In this document: positions 53,405-63,740 of the stretch, one piece after another
Numbering within the stretch: position 1 is the first letter of the stretch
Layout: each line of letters begins with the position of its first letter
Origin: Mesorhabditis belari
Taxonomy: Eukaryota; Nematoda; Chromadorea; Rhabditida; Rhabditidae
Length of the DNA: 64,000 nt
NCBI GenBank assembly: GCA_958450365.1
Contig: CAUEEP010000724.1
Location: forward strand, 1,955,501 to 2,019,500
Reading direction: 5' to 3'
Program-made: the position numbers and the translations under genes
Notes under the pieces: model-generated
What the model was told of the DNA's origin: nothing
Seen by the model: only the letters and a program-made list of their open reading frames with translations
Databases searched by the model: none

Positions 53405-54590
53405 CCCAATATATGTCGTAGCCGATGAAGGATTTCAGCCGAAGAAGTCTCAGACTTCTTCGGCTAGCCGATTAAGTCCCAAAAATGAAATCTTGAGTTA
53501 TGTATTGACTCAAGTCAATACCACAAACTCAAGACCTCTAAAAGGCGCTTAAAAGCTAAGAACGCATTCTAGTTGCAGTTGCATTTTGCATTTTTCGACC
53601 AAACTAAACAACAAAAATAAACAATAATACCAAAAAGCGAGTTTATAAACAATAATAAAACAAAAATAAACAATAATACCACCGGTTCACGAGTTCTTTG
53701 ACCTAAAAGCAAACAAAATAAAGCGTCATAAAGAAATTCGATAGGACACAAAAGTAAAAGCTTACCAATCTGTTACCAAATCTGAACTCCTTTCTGTTGT
53801 CGGACTAAAGAATTTTTGGGGCTCCAAACGTTCCGAATATTTCCATTAGATGATCGACAACTTCAAATTGTGTTTTTCTTTGCAATGCCCGCAAAACGAC
53901 GAACTTTGTGAAATGATCCTGGTAGACCATCAAAAACTTGAATTCTCCATCGGAAACGGATTGAAGATCGATTAAATCCGTGCCTTTGACGAATGACGAA
54001 AAGGGCCCTTTTATAGCCTTTGGTTATAGTATGTATTTTGCATTTTTCATTGCAAGTTGCATTTTTCGACCAAACTAAACAACAAAACTAAACAATAATA
54101 CCAAAATAATATCAAACGAGATATAATGTGGCAAGGACTACGAGACTACGAGACGATCATGGGATCTCAAAAGAAGTAATCGAAATTTTTGTCAAGTTGT
54201 GCCCAGAATGCGAGCCCAAAAAAAGAACACCAAAGAAAGGAATAGTCGTGAAGCCAATTGTTACAAAGGATTTCAACGAGAGATTTAATCGATTTAATCC
54301 AGGTGGATTTAATCGATCTTCAATCCGTTTCCGATGGAGAATTCAAGTTTTTGATGGTCTACCAGGATCATTTCAAAAAAACGAAAAAAGTCGAAAAATG
54401 CAAATTGCAATGAAAAATGTAAAATGCAACTGCAACTAGAATGCGTTCTTAGCTTTCAGCGCCTTTTAGAGAGCTTGAGTTTGTGGTATTGACTTGAGTC
54501 ATAACTCAAGATTTCATTTTTGAGACTTAATCGGCTAGCCGAAGAAGTCTGAGAGCTGAAATCCTTCATCGGCTACGACATATACACATC
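53405..54590. mobile_element. TIR element carrying integrase fragments (copy 2)
   Basis: Same family as 35998-36725, with ends ggatttcagccgaagaagtc at about 53428 and its inverse at about 54575. The minus strand at 54000-53780 reads the integrase-core piece. The plus strand at 54128-54420 reads the zinc-binding end and linker (LCPECEPKKRTPKKGIVVKP) joined to a second, scrambled piece of the core. This pattern is typical of gypsy/Ginger-type (KRBA2-like) integrases. No intact gene remains. Confidence 0.75.
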
Positions 54591-54593
54591 TAA

Positions 54594-54690
54594 TCAGCCA
54601 AAAGACTCGAACCAAACAGCCCTCGCCTTGCATCCTAACTCATTGCCACTCGGCCACCGTTGCAATTGCTGGGCTCGCGGAAGACCGGGT
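54594..54690 (-). repeat. tRNA-like sequence (class II-like)
   Basis: On the minus strand, box-A-like ggtggccgagtggcaatg and box-B-like ggttcgagtc. The stems are imperfect; SINE remnant or tRNA pseudogene. Confidence 0.5.
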
Positions 54691-54839
54691 TGTAATGTCA
54701 CGGTTTGATTTTTACTCTTCACAAAAATTTTAAAGGCGTATAACTTTTGACAGAGTGCTCTGTAGGGAAAAAGAAAAACATCATCATGATCAGCGTGAAA
54801 TTCTGCGTTGAATGATCTATGACTTTGCCTTTTGCCTTT

Positions 54840-54935
54840 TGCCACATCGTTGCTAGTAAGCTTATTGCTAGTAAGCTTTGCTAGTAAGCTTTGCTAGCAA
54901 GCTTTGCTAGTAAGCTTTGCTAGTAAGCTTATTGT
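54840..54935. repeat. GCTTTGCTAGTAA tandem repeat
   Basis: About six units of a 14-bp sequence gctttgctagtaa(g). Confidence 0.8.
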
Positions 54936-55271
54936 TAGTTGAGATAAAGAGTTTCACCCACCGGTTGTCCGGCCAACGATCCGATCGGTTTCTCAAAATC
55001 CCAAATGGCCACTCGGTGATGGGGTTCTTTGGCGTGAAGACGACGATGAAAATCGGTAAGGGAATGCTCAGATCTCACAGCTGAATGCGTTCAATCTCTT
55101 GGGAGAAAAAAGTACTTTGGAGAGGATTTCGTGTTTCTTCAAACTTGTGCTCAAATCTGTGAACGCACTCTTTCTTGTGCATTGAATTCTACAGTTTTCT
55201 CACAGCAACATTCTAGCTATAGAAGAAGAATGGCTACCTAGAATCTAAGTCATTCTACTTAGAAGAATGAC

Positions 55272-55489
55272 TACCGTATTTTCTCTAATATTAGTGCACC
55301 CAAAGCTTTGCCTAAATTCCTCGAAATCTCGAGAACCGCTTATCAGAACCTATCGATGTGGGGTTGGAAAATGTAGCTGACGATGAGATCTTGACGATGA
55401 TTAGAGTCTTGAGCTTCTGGGAGAACTTTGGAAGCCGTAAATAGCCATCAACTCGGCTGGGTGCACTACTATTAGAGAAAGTACGGTAG
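55272..55489. mobile_element. MITE (TACCGTATTTTCTC family)
   Basis: Complete copy with both ends and the gatgtggggttggaaaatgt variant of the internal block. Solo right-end fragments also occur at 56202-56231 and 57203-57238. Confidence 0.85.
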
Positions 55490-55539
55490 AGATAAGATTT
55501 TTGTTTTTCTGTGCCTTTGAAGACCCTTTGAAGACCTAT

Positions 55540-55850
55540 AACTTTGTCTAGAGATAATATTATAGCTAACTTTTTATATCATTGTACAGAGGACATTTCG
55601 GGCTTTCAAATGATACCAAATAGAGCTTGATTGGAAAATCCAGTTCAAGAAAATCCAGTTCAAGAAAATCAGAGCCAACTCAAAGCAAATGACGCCTGTT
55701 CAACTCGGGTGTCGTGTCGCCTTGTTGGCATGGGAATGGAAATCCAATCAAGCTCTATTTGGTATCATTTGAAAGCCTGAAATGTCCTCTGTACAATGAT
55801 ATAAAAAGTTAACAAAAGTATGATCTCTGGGCAAAGTTATAGGCCTTCAA
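55540..55850. repeat. Foldback element
   Basis: Arms share atcattgtacagaggacatt and its inverse, and 'ataccaaatagagcttgatt' and its inverse; the loop has repeated ccagttcaagaaaat. No coding capacity. Confidence 0.8.
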
Positions 55851-55982
55851 AGGGTGACCGTTCAAAATCCCGAATTCTTTCAAATACCCGGAAACTACAC
55901 AAGAACCGGCTGTCCTAAACGAGTAAAAGGATCTGTAAGTAAGATCAAATCAGGCTTAAACTAGGTTAGGCCATGTCAGACC

Positions 55983-56145
55983 AAAAAAGACCCGGACGGG
56001 GTCAGGACCAAGATCCGGACGGGGTCAGGACCAAGATCCGGACGGGGTCAGGACCAAGATCCGGACGGGGTCAGGACCAAGATCCGGACGGGGTCAGGAC
56101 CAAGATCCGGACGGGGTCAGGACCAAGATCCGGACGGGGTCAGAC
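55983..56145. repeat. 23-bp minisatellite (GGGGTCAGGACCAAGATCCGGAC)
   Basis: Seven near-perfect copies. It is unusually GC-rich for this window. The Gly/Arg/Asp frame across it is an artefact. Confidence 0.95.
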
Positions 56146-56944
56146 CAGAACATGACAATGTCGGCTCAGATCAGGTCCAGTCCAGGTTGATCGTGGGCAA
56201 TTGATGCACTACTATTAGAGAAAATACGGTAACTAGTTCTAATTAGATTCTAGCTATTTATGAAGACTGAATAGCTACCGTAAATACTGTAATTGGACCC
56301 CATCCCCCTCGTACAGTCGCGTAGTCGCAAAAGTTTTTTAGTATTTTATTTTTTTCAAAGCGCCCGTACTTTCAAAAAATGCGTATTTGGTATCAAAAGA
56401 AAGCCCTGAATCTCAGCTATTTTTTGATACCTAAGCGCGCATTGTAGCATAAACCAGTGTCGAGAAAAACGCGTCCAAACCAAGACTACGCAACGCTCCG
56501 CACCGTCATTATGGGGGTGGGGTACTATTACAGTATTTACGGTAGTATCTAATTAGATATTGTTCGGTGAAAAAAATGAAGGATTAAGTGCACGAGAAAT
56601 CGTTTATTTTGTACACAGAGAAATCGTTTTTAGTAGACTTCGGAAAACAAAACTTAACCAAAACTATGTCATTAAATGAATTTCGGCTTTTGGGTAAAAT
56701 CTGGAGCTTTTGGTTTAGGCTAGAGTTCGGCAAACAAAACCAAAACCATAAGAAAACCAAAACCAAAACTAACCAAAACTCGCCAATATTTCGCGACTGG
56801 GAGGAGCTAGCGAAAATCTGTTTGCAGATTTGAAATCAGCATGCAAAAATCTATCCCATAGGCTATTTGTTGTTTCGAAATTTCGAGGTCGTGTTTTGGT
56901 CCTTTTTTCGGCCGCGAGATTTTGTGGAGCGAGAAAAAGTGAAA

Positions 56945-57085
56945 GGCAAATTTGCATTTTACAATTTTAAATTTACATTTTACAATTTTAAATTTGCATT
57001 TTACAATTTTAAATTTACATTTTACAATTTTAAATTTGCATTTTACAATTTTAAATTTGCATTTTACAATTTTAAATTTACATGT
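56945..57085. repeat. 21-bp minisatellite (TTTACATTTTACAATTTTAAA)
   Basis: About seven AT-rich units, with TTGCATTTT and TTACATTTT variants. GGTTTT-type repeats (57110-57195) follow. Confidence 0.9.
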
Positions 57086-58040
57086 TAATTTATATGCAAA
57101 TTGAGTTTTGGTTTGTTTTGGTTTTGGTTTGTTTTGGTGTCTTGGTTTTGGTTTGTTTTGGTTTTGATTTTGGTCTGTTTTGGTTTTGGTTTTGTTTGCC
57201 CGAACTCTAGTGCGCACTACTATTAGAAAGAATACGGTAGTTTATTTTGCACACAGAGAAATCGTTTTAGCACAAAGTAAACAAGTAAAACAAGAAAAAA
57301 AGACTGAAAAGCTCAAAAGAGCTACTCAAAAAGAGCTAAAAGCTAACTATCAAATGAAAAGCTAAATAGAAAATCAATCATAGATTTAGAAATCACCTGC
57401 AAAAAGCCTGCAAAAAGCCTGCAAAAAGCCTGCAAAAATTTACCTGCAAAAAGAAATATATTCAAGACGATTGTTGATAATAAAAAGCCATTTTTGATGC
57501 TCATTTCTTTAATGCAATCATTTCTTTTCTTTCATTTCAATCATTTCTTTAATGCGATCATTTTTTTGTGTGTTATTTGTCAGAGAGAAAGAGAGAGAAA
57601 GCTTTTCAGCAGAGATCTTCAAATTTTTGTCAATTGCAGAAAAAAAAGAAGAAAATTGAAGAACAGGACGTGTCGAGAACGATCGGTTTCTCTTTCTCTC
57701 AAAAATTTTTGTTCATTTCATAAAATCAAATGCTAAAGATCAATTTGGGGGAAAGAAATCCCGTTCCCTATAGTGTCCGGAGAAATAAACAAAAAACAAA
57801 CACGCTGTGTACTTTGTGCTTTTGTAAACGCATTAGTTGATTAATTGGCTAAAGATAAAGACAATATTATAGAAAGAGAAAGGGGAAACACTATAGGGAA
57901 CGGGTTATGGTAATCGAGATTCTTTTTGCAAGTTCGGGAGTCGTTTTTCTATCTTTAGACAATTTTCTAACCTTTTACTACTTTATATGCCTTTTTGCCA
58001 ACAGAATTTATCTTATACGCACTCAGCGTAATGCCTACAG

Positions 58041-59125
58041 CGATCATTTGGTGGACTTGGCTTCTCCAAAAAAGAGCTCATCGCTCTGGGATCTGACCTC
58101 AACACACAGCACATAAAAGTGAGTCTACAAAGGAATGTCTTGAAAAGATGAAATTGCATTTACGTGCCTGGAGGGACGACCAAATTCGCAAGTTTGATAA
58201 TGTTTGTTGGAATGCTCCTTTTAAAGCATACATCAGGCAACAATCCTGGGTTTTAACTTTGGCTCCAGACTTGAGGAGATCGCGCAAAGATCGTAATCGC
58301 AATCGCATTCGCAAAGGGGGGAAACCTACGACGTTCTGTAGAGACGTACTTGACATGGATTTTCAAAGCATGGGAACATCTTTTAAAGGCAATGATGCAG
58401 AAGTCTTTCATGATGTGGAATTGGAATTTCAGCAATTGGAACTGAATCGGTACCTTATTGGAGCGAAATCGGTATCGTATTGGAACCATATTGGAACCAT
58501 ATTGGAACCATATTGGAACCATATTGGAACCGTATCCGAACCATATTGGAACCTTATTGAAACCATATTGAAACCAAATCGGTACCGTATCTGAACCATA
58601 TCCGAACCGTATTGGAACCGTATCCGAACCGTATCCGAACCATATTGGAACCGTATCCGAACCATATTGGAACCGTATTGGAACCGTATCCGAACCATAT
58701 TGGAACCGTATCCGAACCATATCCGAACCGTATTGGAACCGTATCCGAACCGTATCCGAACCATATTGGAACCGTATCCGAACCATATTGGAACCGTATC
58801 CGAACCATATCCGAACCGTATTGGAACCGTATCCGAACCATATTAAAACCATATTGAAACCAAATCGGTACCGCATTGGACCCATATAGAAACCAAATCG
58901 GCGAAGAAGACGATATGATTCAATGTTTCAAGACCGATTCCTACTAGGCGACAGCTGCTTAAAACGCTTGAACGGAGAAAGAAATCGATGATGTTCTGGG
59001 GCCACTCCAATCAACACGATTTCTGGAATTCCGATATTCAAGAAGGAATTGATGTTCAAGATATTCAAGAAGAAGGAGTTGATGAATTTATAGATTTAGA
59101 CGCATCGTTTTGTTTTGGGGATTGA
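58041..59125 (+). CDS. Unrecognised spliced gene with a minisatellite intron
   Basis: Exon 58148-58449 (100 codons, charged, with WRDDQIRKFDNVCWNAPFKA) splices at CG|GTACC to 58933-59125. The joined product ends with an acidic tail (DEFIDLDASFCFGD) and a TGA, followed by AATAAA at 59185. The junction phases agree (2 then 1). An upstream exon, 58041-58118 (FGGLGFSKKELIALGSDL), can be joined through a 29-bp intron (58119-58147), which is shorter than usual; alternatively translation starts at the ATG at 58148. The intron 58450-58932 is almost wholly the 11-bp minisatellite, so minisatellite translations should not be taken as protein. About 165-190 residues; no transmembrane segment and no family recognised. 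A transposon origin cannot be ruled out. Confidence 0.5.
58460..58880. repeat. 11-bp minisatellite (TATTGGAACCG / TATCCGAACCG)
   Basis: About 38 units alternating TATTGGAACC and TATCCGAACC with A/G variants. Long open frames on both strands are artefacts. Same basic unit as 2101-2521. Confidence 0.95.
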
Positions 59126-59281
59126 TCTGTTTTTATGTTTGTTGTTTGTTCGCAACATTGTTGTTTTGTTGATTGTTAAAGATGAATAAACGAAATTCAA
59201 AAGTCAAAAAATATCAATGAATTATCTAGAAGACTTCCAGATCGCGTTGTCTAAAAGATTTTTCAGGAGGAGACTTAAAAG

Positions 59282-59460
59282 CGCTTCAAATAGAAGCGCA
59301 CACTCAAATAGAAGCGCAAACTCAAATAAAAGCGCACACTCAAATAAAAGCGCACACTCAAATAGAAGCGCAAACTCAAAAAACCGCTTCAAATAGAAGC
59401 GCACACTCAAAAAACCGCTTCAAATAGAAGCGCAAACTCAAATAAAAGCGCAAACACATT
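59282..59460. repeat. 18-bp minisatellite (AATAGAAGCGCACACTCA)
   Basis: About nine units with gcaaactca and gcacactca variants. Confidence 0.9.
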
Positions 59461-59751
59461 AGAGAAAGAAAAATTAGAAGCTCATGCGCTTCTATTAGAG
59501 TCTTTACGGTCTATTAAAGTCTATTTGAGTCTATTAAAGTCTCTATTAGAAAGCAGCTTCCAAAAACCTCAAAAATTTCCTGAAAGAAGCAAAATTGATG
59601 AAGATAATAGACTAGTTTTTGTAAGATTTTGGTTTGATTGAAAATGATAAAGGTGTTGGACCTAAAAACGGCTAAAAGGACGGTTAAAAGGTAAAAACAT
59701 CTAGTAAAATAACTTTATTAGAAGATAGATAACGAAAAGCAAAAGTTTTCA

Positions 59752-62664
59752 TTACAAAAATTGTCGTTTAGTTCGAAGAAAATTGTAGTCATTGATTGTT
59801 TTGAGTTTATCACATCGTTTCGTCCACTCTGGTTGACCATGAGTGTTCGGATTGTTGAAAGAATCGGCTCCTCCGGTTGGATCGTCGCTCATCGGCTGAT
59901 AGTAGATGTTGTCGGTGAGCTCTTTGATCTTTGCATAATGAGCCGGGTTGTCGATGTGAATCCCATGTCTCCGATTCGAGTCATTCCAACAAAGGAATTG
60001 CCCTGGCTTCAGACAAACTCCTGAAGTTTTAGACAAACTCGCATAGTTTTAGAGTGAATAAATCGGTTACAATTTTTGGAACGAACCAAATTTAGAGAGA
60101 TAGAGAGATAAGGAGCCATTTCATATTTCGTCCGTCTCATATTTCTTTATCCATACCCCAAAAAGAGGTTTTATGGAGAATGGGTGGAGATTTTAGGGTT
60201 TTACAATGTAGCCTTTCTATTGCAAAAGAAAATAGTTTGATATCTCCACTCATTCTCCATAAAACCTCTTTTTGGGGTGTGGATAAAGAAATATGAAACG
60301 GACTGTAGTAACCGACTTATTCACTCTAAAACTATGCGAATTCAGGACCGTATTAGGGTGATCGGAATGAAACAAGCCCTCACATATCTTTTCAAAAATA
60401 AAAAGATTGCAAGTCAATAAGTATTCTATACTATTAGAAAGCTCTCAATCTCTACAGAGAGCTCTCAATCTCTACAGAAAGCTCTCAATCTCTAGAGAGA
60501 GCTCTCAATCTCTACAGAAAGCTCTCAATCTCTAGAGAAAGCTCTCAATCTCTACAGAGAGCTCTCAATCTCTACAGAAAGCTCTCAATCTCTAGAGAGA
60601 GCTCTCAATCTCTACAGAAAGCTCTCAATCTCTAGAGAGAGCTCTCAATCTCTACAGAAAGCTCTCAATCTCTAGAGAGAGCTCTCAATCTCTACAGAAA
60701 GCTCTCAATCTCTAGAGAAAGCTCTCAATCTCTACAGAGAGCTCTCAATCTCTACAGAAAGCTCTCAATCTCTAGAGAGAGCTCTCAATCTCTACAGAAA
60801 GCTCTCAATCTCTAGAGAAAGCTCTCAATCTCTACAGAGAGCTCTCAATCTCTACAGAAAGCTCTCAATCTCTAGAGAGAGCTCTCAATCTCTACAGAAA
60901 GCTCTCAATCTCTAGAGAAAGCTCTCAATCTCTACAGAGAGCTCTCAATCTCTACAGAAAGCTCTCAATCTCTAGAGAGAGCTCTCAATCTCTACAGAAA
61001 GCTCTCAATCTCTAGAGAGAGCTCTCAATCTCTACAGAGAGCTCTCAATCTCTACAGAAAGCTCTCAATCTCTACAGAAAGCTCTCAATCTCTAGAGAAA
61101 GCTCTCAATCTCTACAGAGAGCTCTCAATCTCTACAGAAAGCTCTCAATCTCTAGAGAAAGCTCTCAATCTCTACAGAAAGCTCTCAATCTCCTCTACAA
61201 AGTAATGCAAAAAGATTTTGAATTGAATTGATTATTGGAGGACTTGGGTGTTAAAAAGTAACAGCAAGTCAAGTCTTAACCTGGGTGCCTGCGCCTGTGG
61301 GCAACGGATCAAAACATCATTTTCAAAAGCATATTTCTTAAGTTTTCAATGCTCAAATCGTTCCAAAACCCATTTTTTTAGAAGGCTCGTAAAAAATTAT
61401 CCTAGAAAAAGTGGGTTTTCGTTCTGGTTTTAATTGGTTTTCGTTCTAGTTTTAACAGGTTTTCATTCAGAGAGAGGTGAAATCGATCGAGTAGGTTCTG
61501 AAAGCTGAAATGTATCAAAAACAGCTGTCTTTTAAAAAGGTAATAGATGTATCTTGTAGAGCTTGAATTGGGCTTTCAGAAAATATATGGTGTTCTGGGG
61601 GTTTTCTTGCGATTATCTGTCCAAAAATAATGTTGAAAGTGGGGTGCAGGGACGGGTTGACTCCGGTACTGGACATTCCCCAGAAAATGGTCATTTTTTT
61701 CATTTCAACTTAAAACTCACCCAAGTCCTCAATAATCAATCCAATTCAAAATCTATCTTATAGAGGAGATTCAGGGCTTTCAAACAGTCTACACCACTTA
61801 GGTACTTGTCGGTTGTACATCCACAAAGACTCAACTCGTTAAGCAGCTGTCGGTTAAGCAGCTGTCGGTTAAGCAGCTGTCGGTTAAGCAGCTGTCGGTT
61901 AAGCAGCTGTCGGTTAAGCAGCTGTCGGTTAAGCAGCTGTCGGTTAAGCAGCTGTCGGTTAAGCAGCTGTCGGTTAAGCAGCTGTCGGTTAAGCAGCTGT
62001 CGGTTAAGCAGCTGTCGGTTAAGCAGCTGTCGGTTAAGCAGCTGTCGGTTAAGCAGCTGTCGGTTAAGCAGCTGACAACTTGTGATTGGTGATTATGTTC
62101 AGTGAAGTAGAGTGATCAGTCGTCTGAAGTCTCGTCTGAAGTGATCAGCCGATCAGTTGAACAAAAATCGATAACCGAGAGGACTCGGATGGGGACGCTT
62201 CTCTTCGTCTTTGTGGATAAGTCTTTGTGAATGTATAACCGACAAGTACCAACACTTATTGCTTGATGCTTGCAATCTTTGTGACTTTTGAAAAGATATG
62301 TGAGCGCTGGTTTCATTCTGATCACCATAGAACGGTTCTGATCACCATAGAACGGTTCTGATCACCATAGAACGGTTCTGATCACCATAGAACGGTTCTG
62401 ATCACCATAGAACGGTTCTGATCACCATAGAACGGTTCTGATCACCATAGAACGGTTCTGATCACCATAGAACGGTTCTGATCACCATAGAACGTTTATA
62501 GAAGAAAAACTTACCCTTGACAAAATTTCCACCCCAATACGGCTTGTTATGAAAGGCTCGATTCTTGATCACCCATGCCACCCAAATCCACGCCTCATAC
62601 GGTTGCCAATGAGCTGATCCCCAAACGGTTTGAGCGAATACTTCTCTCTCGCTGAGATTCGACT
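59752..62664 (-). CDS. SleB-like cell-wall hydrolase domain, spliced, catalytic Glu apparently lost
   Basis: Exons 62664-62515 and 60020-59752 join through G|GTAAG and CTTCAG in phase. The first reads REVFAQTVWGSAHWQPYEAW and VIKNRAF; the second reads GVCLKPGQFLCWND, a middle helix, DPTGGADSF and a Lys/Arg-rich end with TAA. This is the order of the bacterial SleB/CwlJ-type hydrolase domain (A-x-x-V/IYGEA...YEG...NR...Q-F-x-C-W...DPTGGA). In bacteria it cuts peptidoglycan of spore cortex. The position of the catalytic Glu (YGEA) reads WGSA here. Upstream exons (signal peptide) were not found; a weak candidate donor lies near 62774. The 2.5-kb intron is packed with minisatellites. A worm gene with introns implies old transfer or wider spread of the family, not contamination. 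The family call is good; enzyme activity is doubtful. Confidence 0.8.
60035..60345. repeat. Foldback element next to the hydrolase acceptor
   Basis: Arms gcatagttttagagtgaata and its inverse, and ataaaacctctttttggggt with its inverse. The left arm begins about 15 bases from the acceptor of exon 60020-59752. Confidence 0.85.
60436..61192. repeat. 20-bp minisatellite (GCTCTCAATCTCTACAGAAA)
   Basis: About 38 units in perfect 20-bp register. Two positions vary between units (C/G in ctacag/ctagag, and A/G in agaaa/agaga), so units fall into four classes arranged in higher-order blocks. Within the hydrolase intron. Confidence 0.97.
61843..62076. repeat. 15-bp minisatellite (GTTAAGCAGCTGTCG)
   Basis: Fifteen essentially identical units. 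The unit contains the palindrome CAGCTG. The Ser/Cys/Arg/Leu frame over it is an artefact. Within the hydrolase intron. Confidence 0.97.
62315..62496. repeat. 20-bp minisatellite (ATCACCATAGAACGGTTCTG)
   Basis: Nine essentially identical units, ending about 20 bases from the hydrolase exon donor. Confidence 0.97.
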
Positions 62665-62699
62665 CTGAAAATACTCAAAAAAATTCTTTTATTTATAAT

Positions 62700-63120
62700 T
62701 ATGTACTACGCACTTTAAATGCAATTATAAGTAATTAATTAATTAAATGTAATTGCAATTTTTCCAATTACTTGCGCCTCTTCCCGAGAAAATCCTTGAT
62801 TGACGCTTTAAAGCGTGGTAAAATTACCGTACCCCTCCTCATTTGGGTGAAATTTCATTTTTTTCATTTTTTTCATTTTTGTTCATTTCATTTTATTCTT
62901 TTTGCATTTTTCTAATGTTTTTGTTGTTTTTGCATTGTTTTTGCATTGTTGTTTTTTGTTTAATTGTTTTTGCAGAAAACAAAGAGGATATGTTTTTATA
63001 TGCAAAGAGCTAAGTTATGTTTTTAATAGCATTTTCTCTGGCGGAAGCTTTGTTTGTAGAGTTTTTTTAGACCCACTTGCTTCCCGACGATCTGCTCCAG
63101 GAACTTGATGCCAACTAATG
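62700..63120. other. No recognised gene
   Basis: T-rich sequence with ttttttcattttt runs. Upstream exons of the hydrolase would be expected on the minus strand here, but I cannot define them. Confidence 0.4.
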
Positions 63121-63139
63121 TTAAGTTAAGTGGTCATTT

Positions 63140-63740
63140 CCCACACTATTCAACGCTACGAAGCTACAGGAACAATTGCTGATGCACTAAGAAGCGGTCG
63201 ATGGGCGTCTACCGCTTCTGATCAACTGTCGTCACAAAGACAAACATTAAGCGAGGGAGGGACCGAATTCAGAAGAAGCTAAACCAGTCAGCAAGGCAAA
63301 TGGCAAAAAAGATGGCGATTTCAAGCACCACATTGCGTCGGATTCTCAAAAATAGGCTCAAACTTACTGCTTACAAGAAAAGCAAGGCTAAACTAAACTA
63401 AACTTCTTTCGGCTAAGGCAACAAGGCTAAACTTCTTTCGAATGCCGCTAAAATCTAACGAAGTCCAAGAGTTCTGCCAAAACAACTCCCCGGACTTCAT
63501 TTCTTTCGCTGAGTGACCTAGCTCTCCAAACCTCAACCCAATGCATTTTTCAGTGTGTTCGGTTCGGTAGAAGCCAAAGCTTGTTCAAAGCCCGATACAA
63601 ACATCGAAAGCTTGAAGAAATCACTGTTGAAAGCGTGGGAAAAGCTCGATTCAGCCTATTTTGTCCCTTGGCGCCTTCCCGAAACGCCTGCGAGCCTGCT
63701 CAAATGCTAATGGTGGCCGATTCGAATTTGATAGTTCATT
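63140..63740 (+). pseudogene. Tc1-like transposase, decayed
   Basis: Fragments in shifting frames read the DNA-binding part (RYEATGTI), a MAKKMAISSTTLRRIL-like helix near 63300-63350, then SPDLNPM-like residues altered near 63525 (third catalytic region), VFGSVEAKACSKP-like, and the end CLRACSNANGGRFEFD-like with TAG at about 63732. Internal stops and deletions abound; the segment with the first two catalytic residues is mostly gone. A string gcgcaccctgt at 63850 may be a terminal repeat remnant, similar to one at 38263. Confidence 0.7.

Noticed and set aside
58253..58885. 210-codon minus-strand open frame (Gly/Ser/Arg/Tyr-rich)
   Set aside because: It is the translation of the 11-bp minisatellite; an 11-bp unit keeps the same peptide in all frames, and the array falls in an intron of a better-supported plus-strand gene.
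61806..62075. Possible CRISPR-like array (regular 15-bp repeats), also 60436-61192 and 62315-62496
   Set aside because: Units are directly adjacent with no unique spacers, no cas genes, and the host is a eukaryote; these are minisatellites.
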